DNA of 10,108 nucleotides from Angelakisella sp. (GTDB lineage: Bacteria > Bacillota > Clostridia > Oscillospirales > Ruminococcaceae): positions 1-10,108 of the forward strand of contig JAAWEO010000058.1 of the NCBI GenBank assembly GCA_022794295.1, in the 5' to 3' direction. Shown one piece after another: positions 1 to 5,467 of this stretch (position 1 is its first letter; every line of letters begins with the position of its first letter). The position numbers were made by a program, and so were the translations under genes. The notes under the pieces are model-generated. The model was not told the DNA's origin and did not search any database. It saw nothing but the letters and a program-made list of their open reading frames with translations.

Positions 1-8
1 TACGGCCA

Positions 9-37
9 ACTTTCTTTTTTTCTTTCAAAAAGAAAGT
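9..37. terminator. A/T-rich stem-loop, terminator-like
   Basis: An 11-bp perfect inverted repeat (ACTTTCTTTTT at 9-19, AAAAAGAAAGT at 27-37) encloses a 7-nt loop. On the minus strand it would end in a T-rich tract, so it could act as a weak terminator for transcripts arriving from the right. The stem has no GC core, so it may only be part of the intergenic repeat that follows. Confidence 0.4.
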
Positions 38-479
38 AAGCAAAGCCTCTCCGCGCTAAGAGCTGCCCCTTCGGGGCAGTTGCGCTCCGAGACGCCGCTA
101 CGGCGGCAGAAATGCGCCCTCCGGTAAGATGCGGGGGAGTTTCGCCCGATCTCCGCGCTAAGAGCCTCGCTACGCTCGGTTGCGCTCCGAAACGCGCCTG
201 CGGGCGCAGTGCGGGGAGCGACCAGGGCGCCGCCCTGGACCCGAGCCCTTCGGGCACGTGGGCTACGCCCAGCCCTTTGAAAAGGGCGGCCCCAAACTTT
301 AGACCCTACGGGAGTGTGTGCGGGACGATAGCGACTGCCTGGAGACTTGGGCTGACAGGAGCCACCCCCATCCAGCTCGTCAAAGGCCGGGGAATCGCTT
401 CGCCCTGTGCTCGTTAGGACTCCAGGCACTACTATTCCTTTCGCACAGTGTTAAGCCGCGCAGCGGCGGGTAGGGTCTG
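38..479. other. GC-rich non-coding repeat region
   Basis: No convincing gene lies here. The stretch is packed with short perfect hairpins, for example TGCCCC/GGGGCA around a TTCG-type loop near 64-79, CCAGGGCG/CGCCCTGG at 222-238 and GCCC/GGGC at 245-255. It also holds a 9-bp inverted pair, TGCCTGGAG at 334-342 and CTCCAGGCA at 420-428, that could close a roughly 95-nt domain. GGGTAGGGTCTG occurs twice, at 468-479 and 501-512, the second copy inside the end of the XRE gene. Long open frames on both strands have low-complexity translations with no family resemblance and are not called. The most likely reading is a multi-copy intergenic repeat of this lineage. Confidence 0.5.
48..195. repeat. 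Two-copy modular repeat, about 100-bp period
   Basis: TCTCCGCGCTAAGAGC occurs exactly at 48-63 and 150-165. TTGCGCTCCGARACGC occurs at 80-95 and 180-195 with one difference. Each copy therefore reads box A, short GC-rich spacer, box B, then a GC-rich hairpin. The first spacer is a clean hairpin with a TTCG loop and the second is a different sequence. The alternation of conserved boxes with variable hairpins suggests an amplified intergenic element and not chance GC-richness. Confidence 0.55.
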
Positions 480-851
480 TCAGCGGCCATCAGGCCGCCG
501 GGGTAGGGTCTGAGAATAAAGTTTTTCAGTAAGGGAATCGATTAGGCCTCGGATCAGTTGACGGTCTCGGTCGCTTAAACGGCTGTATTGCAGGGCGAGC
601 TGCCGCACCTCTTCGCTGAGCTCCAGCCCGTCAGTGGGGTCGGCAAAGACCGGTCCTTCGCCCTGTAAAAGCCAATCGCGGCGGACGTGGTACTGCCGGC
701 AGATGTCCTCCGCCGTGCGCAGGGTGAGCTTTCGCAGCCCTTTTTCCAGGTTGGTGATGGTGCTGCCCGAAAGGTGGATGCCGGCGCCAAAGGCCCGGGT
801 GGTAAGGCCCAGCTGTTCACGGAGATACCGCAGCCGTTCGTGTACTTCCAA
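480..851 (-). CDS. XRE-family helix-turn-helix transcriptional regulator
   Basis: A 123-aa DNA-binding protein, probably a repressor of its own promoter and of the divergent gene. Residues about 5-61 form a Cro/CI-type helix-turn-helix (recognition region near LSGSTITNLEKGLRK, then a domain end at WLLQGEGPVF, both typical of XRE regulators). Residues 78-110 form a short helical tail, possibly for dimerisation. The start is TTG at 851, chosen because GGGAGGG lies 7 nt upstream and the HTH begins at once. There is no peptidase or sensor domain, so any inducer is unknown. The last residues (about TLPRRPDGR) are encoded inside the local intergenic repeat, including the hairpin GCGGCC/GGCCGC at 483-498, so the C-terminus may have been extended by repeat invasion. 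Confidence 0.9.
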   Translation of the reverse strand: MEVHERLRYLREQLGLTTRAFGAGIHLSGSTITNLEKGLRKLTLRTAEDICRQYHVRRDWLLQGEGPVFADPTDGLELSEEVRQLALQYSRLSDRDRQLIRGLIDSLTEKLYSQTLPRRPDGR

Positions 852-889
852 GGCCGTTCCCTCCCATTCTTTTTCCTGTTATGATAAAG

Positions 890-918
890 AATATAGCATA
901 TTTTGCTTTCAAAGTAAA
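890..918 (-). promoter_or_regulatory. Predicted sigma-A promoter of the XRE gene
   Basis: Read on the minus strand, a -35 of TTTACT (918-913) and a -10 of TATATT (895-890) are separated by exactly 17 bp. The start point would fall near 883, leaving a leader of about 30 nt with a good ribosome binding site. One TTTCAAAG box (907-914) overlaps the -35 and spacer, which suits autorepression. Confidence 0.6.
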
Positions 919-976
919 CAGGAAATCTACAGCTGACTTGACAATGATTTCAAAGAATGATATATTGTTTTCAAAG
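907..976. promoter_or_regulatory. Three phased TTTCAAAG boxes, candidate XRE operators
   Basis: TTTCAAAG occurs at 907-914, 948-955 and 969-976. Each is a near-palindrome around a central C, and the first is perfect as CTTTCAAAG. The centres at 910, 951 and 972 are 41 and 21 bp apart, close to four and two helical turns, so the boxes lie on about the same DNA face. The first overlaps the XRE promoter. The second is in the spacer of the divergent promoter and the third is at its start point. Binding by the adjacent XRE protein is inferred from position and symmetry. Confidence 0.6.
938..966 (+). promoter_or_regulatory. Consensus sigma-A promoter of the 62-aa gene
   Basis: A perfect -35 TTGACA (938-943) and a -10 TATATT (961-966) are separated by 17 bp. 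Transcription would start near 973 and the gene begins at 999. A candidate operator sits in the spacer and another over the start point, so a strong promoter is probably held down by the divergent XRE protein. Confidence 0.75.
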
Positions 977-998
977 AAATAATTGGAGGGATCAGCAG

Positions 999-1187
999 AT
1001 GGATCCTGCAAGGTGGGAAGAGGTAAGGAGTGTGGCGGTAAAGCTGGAAAAGATTCACGCCCGGTCTCCGGAGGCCTGCCGGGAACTGGGGGATCTTGTG
1101 GCCTGCCTTCTGGAGCCCTCCGCTGCCGGGGAGGAAGGAGAGCGAAAATCCCAAATGACGGACAAATCCCTGCTGTCAGGATATTGA
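999..1187 (+). CDS. Small hypothetical protein (62 aa) divergent from XRE regulator
   Basis: A 62-aa acidic, soluble protein that I cannot assign to a named family. The start at 999 is chosen because GGAGGG lies 8 nt upstream and a consensus promoter precedes it; an upstream in-frame start near 957 would lie inside the promoter. Residues 1-38 look helical (repeating W/V/L spacing in RWEEVRSVAVKLEKIH and ACRELGDLVACLL). Residues 41-62 are polar and probably disordered. There is no signal peptide or membrane segment. A divergent XRE/small-protein pair with shared operators suggests a regulator-partner, antirepressor or toxin-antitoxin-like relation, but nothing in the sequence decides among these. 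Its stop codon lies inside the promoter of the next gene. Confidence 0.65.
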   Translation: MDPARWEEVRSVAVKLEKIHARSPEACRELGDLVACLLEPSAAGEEGERKSQMTDKSLLSGY

Positions 1188-1212
1188 AAATCCCCCAAAA
1201 CCATACTATAAT
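1184..1212 (+). promoter_or_regulatory. Sigma-A promoter of the 1286-5067 operon
   Basis: TTGAAA (1184-1189) and TATAAT (1207-1212) are 17 bp apart, a near-consensus match. The -35 overlaps the TGA stop of the 62-aa gene. The leader of about 65 nt contains a GC-rich dyad (GGTCC 1239-1243 with GGACC 1263-1267, CCCCGGGG between them) just before the ribosome binding site. No TTTCAAAG box occurs here, so this operon may be expressed independently of the XRE switch, apart from read-through. Confidence 0.7.
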
Positions 1213-1285
1213 AAACAGTAGCAATTACTGGAATATTCGGTCCTCTCCCCGGGGAAGGGCGGGGACCCTGTGGGAGGGATTGGTC

Positions 1286-2845
1286 ATGCTGACCACCAAC
1301 AAAAACACCCCTGTCAGCCGGCAGCCCCATACCTATTGCCTGGACCGGGCCAAGGGACAGGGAGCCAATGCCCTTTGGGGGCTGCTGTTTTTCTTTTTCG
1401 GGATCTGTGTGGGGGCCTTCAGCTATATGGAGCTGCAAGGGGACAAGGCTGGCTGGGACTATATGGAATACATAAAGCTGGTAGTGGGCTGCCTGGCCTG
1501 CCCGGTCCTTCTGTTTTTGGGGGGAGTGACCATCTACATTGCCCTTCGGGACAGCATGAAGCCGGGGGAGAGCACCCTGGCCCGGTCCATCCGGTCCCAG
1601 CTGCCCAACCCGGAGGCAGCTCCCCACTGGCAGGAGCTTTTTGCCATGGTGGACCGGGATCTGGCTGCCGGGGCCAACTGGTTCGATAAGGTGGGCATCG
1701 GCCGGGAGTGGGTGCTGGGGGATGAAGCCAGCTATATTCCCAACATCCGGGGGGTGTACCGCCGCAATGAGATCCACCACCGCACCAACGGCGGCAACCG
1801 GCGGGTCATCCAGCTGCTGATCGTGGATCACCGCCAGCAGCGCCAGATCACCGATCTGATGGACTACCGGGACCTGGATGCTGCCGTCCAGTGCCTGCGC
1901 CTGCGGGCCCCTGATGCGGAATTTGGGGGATATGCCGACTACCTCCAGGTGATCGGCCTGCCCCAGGACGATTGGGACCGCCGGGAACACGACTTCCGCC
2001 TTCGCCGGGCCAAGCGGGAGGAACGGTCCACCCCAGCCCCTGTGGGGGAGGTCTCCGGCTTCTTTGTCACCGGCATCGACGGACAGCGTACCTCCCGGGT
2101 CACCCGGGAGCTTCTGGCCCGGCAGATGGAGGCCCTGGGCCCCGGCCAGCAGTTTATCCTCAACGCCACAGTCCCCATTCCGGCGGGGATGGGAGGGATC
2201 GCCCCCGGCATCACCGAGGTTCTCACCGCCCTTAACTGCACCTGCCAGGGAAATGGGCAGCTTTGGCTGATCGCCATTCTGAAAACCACCGGGGAAAACG
2301 AGCAGCACCGGGGCTTTGGCCGCCTGGGAATTGAAAAGCAGGAGGCCCTGAGCATCATGACCCGCCTGCTGGAGACCCGCCAGGCCCCCGACCTGTTTGC
2401 CGGGGGTTGGCAGTACATCCAGGTACAAGCGGCCCAGGAGCAGGAGGGCGGCGAGCAGACCGCCCCCTACCTGAGCATCACCGAGGCCACCGGCGCAAGC
2501 AGAAAGTTCGAGCGGTTCTCCCGCCGGGATGTGGAGCTGGCTGCCCAGAATATTGTGGATGGGAAGTACCGGCAGGCCATCCTGTGGCTGCCGCCCCGCC
2601 TGGTCTTTCTGGATGCCGGAACCAAGGAGGACGCCCGGGTGACCATTCAGATCGCCCTGCCCAAGAACGGGGCCTTCCGCACCTACCGGGAAAAAACCAC
2701 CGGCAGGCAGGCTGCGGACTGGTTTGTGAGCTGCCTGGACGGGAAGCTTCCCCAGGGCTTTGAACGGTGGAAAGAGGTCACCAAGGAGTGGGAAAAGCGC
2801 CGGGAAAAGCTGGAAAAAGAGGAAAAGAAGGCCAAGAAGAAATAA
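1286..2845 (+). CDS. Two-TM membrane-anchored multidomain protein, unknown function
   Basis: A 519-aa protein not assigned to a named family. ATG 1286 is chosen because GGGAGGG lies 7 nt upstream and the protein then starts just before its membrane anchor; the open frame runs further upstream but without supporting signals. Hydrophobic segments are at about 29-48 and 62-87. A large, probably cytosolic part follows: a beta-rich region at about 105-225 (REWVLGDEASYIP, VIQLLIVDHRQQ) that resembles PH-like/YcxB-type domains only in general pattern; a second domain at about 257-380 (RVTRELLARQ, LGPGQQF, LTALNC, RQAPDLF); a third at about 392-495 (YLSITEATG, DGKYRQAILWLPP, TTGRQAADWF, LPQGFERW); and a lysine-rich helical tail at 496-519. 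The second domain is clearly homologous to the 146-aa protein encoded at 3331, and the third has the same layout. No catalytic motif is seen. First gene of the operon. Confidence 0.8.
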   Translation: MLTTNKNTPVSRQPHTYCLDRAKGQGANALWGLLFFFFGICVGAFSYMELQGDKAGWDYMEYIKLVVGCLACPVLLFLGGVTIYIALRDSMKPGESTLARSIRSQLPNPEAAPHWQELFAMVDRDLAAGANWFDKVGIGREWVLGDEASYIPNIRGVYRRNEIHHRTNGGNRRVIQLLIVDHRQQRQITDLMDYRDLDAAVQCLRLRAPDAEFGGYADYLQVIGLPQDDWDRREHDFRLRRAKREERSTPAPVGEVSGFFVTGIDGQRTSRVTRELLARQMEALGPGQQFILNATVPIPAGMGGIAPGITEVLTALNCTCQGNGQLWLIAILKTTGENEQHRGFGRLGIEKQEALSIMTRLLETRQAPDLFAGGWQYIQVQAAQEQEGGEQTAPYLSITEATGASRKFERFSRRDVELAAQNIVDGKYRQAILWLPPRLVFLDAGTKEDARVTIQIALPKNGAFRTYREKTTGRQAADWFVSCLDGKLPQGFERWKEVTKEWEKRREKLEKEEKKAKKK

Positions 2846-2857
2846 GGAGGCGGCCCC

Positions 2858-3196
2858 GTGACCCTGAAGGATATCTCCAACGGACCCGACTGGCTGCTGC
2901 CTCTGATCACCGTTCTGTTTGGGGTTCTTTCCCTGCTGCAGCTTCTGGGAAAGGGCTCCTGGCTGATCGCCGGGTACAACACCGCCTCCCCGGAGGAGAA
3001 AAAGGGCTATGACCCAAAGCGCCTCTGCCGGGTCACAGGGGGCGGCATGGCGGTGATCACCGCTCTACTGGCCGTTATGACCATCTGGAAGGATGTGCTC
3101 CCGGCGGCTTTCGCCAAGGTGTTCGGCGCCGTGACCGTGGGGGTCGTGGTGGTCATCCTGGTTCTTTCTAACACCATTTGCAGGAGGAAGCCATGA
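2858..3196 (+). CDS. DUF3784-like small membrane protein
   Basis: A 112-aa integral membrane protein. Three hydrophobic segments lie at about 12-30, 60-78 and 86-106. Between the first two is the motif GKGSWLIAGYNT (31-42) followed by EEKKGYD, which matches the hallmark of DUF3784 proteins of Firmicutes as I know it (a conserved LIAGYNT-type stretch and an E-E-K...Y-D segment). The molecular role of that family is not known. The start is GTG at 2858 with AAGGAGG 7 nt upstream. It begins 12 nt after the 519-aa gene, so the two are co-transcribed. Its TGA stop overlaps the ATG of the next small gene (ATGA), which suggests translational coupling. Confidence 0.8.
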   Translation: MTLKDISNGPDWLLPLITVLFGVLSLLQLLGKGSWLIAGYNTASPEEKKGYDPKRLCRVTGGGMAVITALLAVMTIWKDVLPAAFAKVFGAVTVGVVVVILVLSNTICRRKP

Positions 3197-3329
3197 CCAT
3201 ACCGATACCAGGCTGCTCGCCGGGATGGGGTACGGGCGCCAGGTGTACGAAACGATCAGGGACACCGATCCCGCCTATCTCTTTGTGACACAGCTGGCCC
3301 AAGAAATCAAGGAAAAGGAGAATTTGTAG
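3193..3329 (+). pseudogene. Small gene, apparently frameshifted near its start (about 46 aa if restored)
   Basis: GGAGG (3183-3187) sits 5 nt before ATG 3193, which overlaps the previous stop as ATGA, a clear start signal. That frame stops at 3286-3288 after 31 residues that look non-coding (MTIPIPGCSPGWG...). The next frame is coding-like from 3195 to TAG 3327-3329 and reads DHTDTRLLAGMGYGRQ, then VYETIRDTDPAYLF, then a charged helical end KEKENL. One extra base right after the ATG would join the strong start to this frame. The frame ends 1 nt before the next gene, as expected for a real operon member. Alternatives are translation of 34 aa from ATG 3225, which lacks a ribosome binding site, a sequencing error, or programmed frameshifting. 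Family unknown. Confidence 0.5.
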
Positions 3330-3330
3330 T

Positions 3331-3771
3331 ATGGAGGAGCAGTTTACCCTAACTGACTACCTGGATGACCAAAGGCGCATTACCCCGGTGACCCGGGCGG
3401 TTTTGGAGGAACAGCTGGATAAGCTGGGCCCTGGCGATCAGTTCCGCCTGGAGGCCCCCATCACTGTGGCGGACCGGGAGCTGTTCGCCCTGAACTGTGT
3501 GCGGGTGGAGCGGGGATATGACCTGATCCTCCTGCTGAAAAAGCCGGAGGGCGGCCCCAAAATGAAGGGCTACATAGCCTCGGGCCGCACTCGGGAAAAG
3601 TGCCTGGAGCTTCTCTCCGCCCTGGTGCTGGAAGGGAAGGCCCCGAATTTCCGGGAGAGCTATTGGTATCCGGTGGAGGCGGTGGCATCCACCAGCGAGG
3701 AGGCGGAGCGGATGCGCTCCAAGGAACGGCTGGAGGCCCGCCTCGGCGGCAACAAGGGCGGAAAGAAGTAA
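3331..3771 (+). CDS. Soluble single-domain paralogue of the 519-aa protein's second domain
   Basis: A 146-aa cytosolic protein, not assigned to a named family. Residues about 5-118 align along their length with about 258-380 of the 519-aa protein: VTRAVLEEQLDKLGPGDQF against VTRELLARQMEALGPGQQF, FALNC against LTALNC, LILLLKKPEG against LIAILKTTGE, and EGKAPNF against TRQAPDLF. The 519-aa copy carries about 11 extra residues (roughly 300-311) before ALNC. Residues 121-146 form a charged, lysine/glycine-rich tail. There is no signal peptide or membrane segment. AAGGAG lies 10 nt upstream. A free copy beside a membrane-tethered copy suggests hetero-oligomerisation, competition for one ligand, or domain swapping, all inference. 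Confidence 0.8.
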   Translation: MEEQFTLTDYLDDQRRITPVTRAVLEEQLDKLGPGDQFRLEAPITVADRELFALNCVRVERGYDLILLLKKPEGGPKMKGYIASGRTREKCLELLSALVLEGKAPNFRESYWYPVEAVASTSEEAERMRSKERLEARLGGNKGGKK

Positions 3772-3792
3772 ACCCGGGGAGCGATTCCCCTG

Positions 3793-5067
3793 ATGAATAA
3801 AAAGCAAAGGAGACAGTTTCAGATGGGAAAGTATTTCAGTGACGTAGTGGATAAGGCCCTGGAAGATATCTACTACTGCTACGACAACGACCGGGCCAAG
3901 GCCGCCCTGGCGGCCTTGCAGTCCGCGGCGGCGGCAGGGGACGGGGATGCCTCCTACATCGCCAGCCGGTGCCTTTCCGGGCCCCAGTACAGCTGGAAGT
4001 ATCACCCCTACCCGGAGGACGACGACGGTGTCGAGTATTACGTCCGCCAGAGCATCCGCCAGGGGAGCGCCATGGGCGTCCTGGGGGCCATGCGGTGCGG
4101 GATGCTCACCCCGGAGATGGAGGAGGCCATGCCCTTTGCCAATCTCCAGGAGGCCTGGAATGTGGTCCGGGAGAAGGCGGAGGCCGGGTGTCTCTTTGCC
4201 CAGAACATGATCGGCAATACCTACTTCTGGCTGGACATTGTCCGCATCGAGGGAAAGGGTCCCGAAACCTTCCCCGCCAAGGATGGCTTTGCCCGGTACC
4301 TCCGGGACTGCACCCTGGGCTGCATCCCCTGGTTCGAGAAGGCCTTCCGGGGCGGCATGGGCTTTGCCGGACTGAACCTTTATAACCTTTACAACAACGG
4401 GGAGGAGGGCTTGGTGGAGCCCCAGAAGGAGAAGGCCCTGGAGGTGGAGCGCCTTGGCGCGGAGCTGGGCTATCCCGACTGGATGGAGCGGTATGCCAAG
4501 ACCCTCACCAAGACCCAGGGCCGGGAAAAGGAGGGCATCGACCTGGCTATTGCCGCTGCCAAGAAGGGTCAGCTTTCCGCCTGGTACTACCCCGCCCAGG
4601 CCTACCAGCAGGGCAAGGTGGTCCAGCGGGACCTGCGCTTTGCTTTGGAGTGCTGCGAAAAGGGTCTGGCCGATCCCGGGGCCATTGGCTGTGCCAACAT
4701 CGCCGGGGAGATGCTCTTTGAGGGGAAGGATGGCATTCCCCAGGACCGTGCCCGTGCAGTGCAGCTCTTTGAGCTGGCCCGGAAAAACGGCAATACCTGG
4801 GGCAACGATATGCTGGGTCTCTGCTACCTGTTCGGCTATGGCTGCCAGCAGGACCCGGCCCGCGCCCGGATGCTCTTTGAAGAAGCCAACTACTCCAGCA
4901 ACCGCAAGAGCTACGGCCTGGGGCTGATCTACGCCGACGGGATGGGTGTCCCGGAGGATATCGCCAAGGGAGTGGCCCTTCTCCAGAAGGCCGGCAATTA
5001 TCCCCCCGCCCAGGAGGCCCTTCTGCGCTTTAAGAAAACCATCTTCGGCAAGTGGGTGCGGCGGTGA
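3793..5067 (+). CDS. Sel1-repeat (SLR/TPR-like) protein
   Basis: A 424-aa soluble solenoid protein. Clear Sel1-like repeats lie near the C-terminus: about 300-333 (ANIAGEMLFEGKDGIPQDRA), 336-366 (GNDMLGLCYLFGYG, then ARARMLFEEA) and 373-402 (SYGLGLIYADGMGVPEDIAK, then GVALLQKAG). A degenerate one is near 266-292, and A/G-rich helical pairs occur earlier (34-60, 85-100, 121-142, 176-200). Sel1 proteins usually scaffold protein complexes; no catalytic motif is visible. The start is ambiguous: ATG 3793 has GGGGAG 11 nt upstream, and ATG 3823 (10 residues shorter) has AAGGAG 10 nt upstream. I keep the longer form. It lies 21 nt after the 146-aa gene and appears to be the last gene of the operon. 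No intrinsic terminator is evident directly after it. Confidence 0.85.
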   Translation: MNKKQRRQFQMGKYFSDVVDKALEDIYYCYDNDRAKAALAALQSAAAAGDGDASYIASRCLSGPQYSWKYHPYPEDDDGVEYYVRQSIRQGSAMGVLGAMRCGMLTPEMEEAMPFANLQEAWNVVREKAEAGCLFAQNMIGNTYFWLDIVRIEGKGPETFPAKDGFARYLRDCTLGCIPWFEKAFRGGMGFAGLNLYNLYNNGEEGLVEPQKEKALEVERLGAELGYPDWMERYAKTLTKTQGREKEGIDLAIAAAKKGQLSAWYYPAQAYQQGKVVQRDLRFALECCEKGLADPGAIGCANIAGEMLFEGKDGIPQDRARAVQLFELARKNGNTWGNDMLGLCYLFGYGCQQDPARARMLFEEANYSSNRKSYGLGLIYADGMGVPEDIAKGVALLQKAGNYPPAQEALLRFKKTIFGKWVRR

Positions 5068-5467
5068 TCTGATCAGCTGAACAGCACAATAGATGTTGCC
5101 GCGGTCTGTTTTGCAATGAATAGCCTTTTATAGCCTATTCAAGATTTCCAAGCATACCGAAAGGGCAGGGAGTTTTTCCTTTGTGCTTAGGGCGTGTCCC
5201 TAAAGTCGCCGCCCCCATCTTTTTCTACAGGGGAAGGGCGCTTGGCTGCGTCGAAAATGCTCGGAATACATACAGTATTCCTTGCGCTTTTTTCCTTGCA
5301 ATCTCCCTCCCCCTGCGAAAAATCCGGGCACTTCGACTTTTGGGACACGCCCTAGGCTGCGATTTGGACACAACCTAGGCTGTTGGAAAAAGACCTGCCC
5401 TGGCGGTGTGCGGGAAGATTTTGAATGGGCCCTTTGAATTACAAAGAAAAGGAGCAAGTGCAAGGAT
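5068..5467. other. Intergenic region with an inserted hairpin element
   Basis: No gene. 5118-5140 holds a weak dyad (GAATAG/CTATTC) without a T-run. 5188-5354 is the hairpin element listed separately. Just after it, CCTAGGCTG is directly repeated at 5351-5359 and 5374-5382, the first copy overlapping the element's right end. I see no confident -10/-35 pair for deoC; any deoC promoter may have been supplied or disrupted by the element. Confidence 0.5.
5188..5354. mobile_element. 167-bp MITE-like hairpin element with 21-bp terminal inverted repeats
   Basis: The ends are 21-bp inverted repeats with one mismatch: the left begins TAGGGCGTGTCCC (5188) and ends AAAGTCG (5208); the right begins CGACTTTT (5334) and ends GGGACACGCCCTA (5354). 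Complementarity continues inward with gaps, and at the exact centre GGAATAC (5263-5269) pairs with GTATTCC (5275-5281) around a 5-nt loop, so the whole element can fold into one long hairpin. A TA at each boundary would suit TA-targeting IS630/mariner-type mobilisation, but it is also part of the repeat, so this is inference. There is no coding capacity, as expected of a non-autonomous element. Confidence 0.75.

Noticed and set aside
25..429. Open frames of 134 aa (minus) and 101 aa (plus) in the left intergenic region
   Set aside because: Translations are R/A/S/P-rich, follow the hairpin repeats, and lack family resemblance or ribosome binding sites; stop-poor GC-rich DNA explains them.
983..1285. 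Upstream extension of the 519-aa gene in the same frame
   Set aside because: It overlaps the well-supported 62-aa gene in another frame, has a non-ATG start and lies across the operon promoter; ATG 1286 has its own ribosome binding site.
1055..2428. 457-aa open frame on the minus strand
   Set aside because: Shadow of the 519-aa gene: G/P/L-rich translation with no start signals, opposite to a gene with clear membrane segments and operon context.
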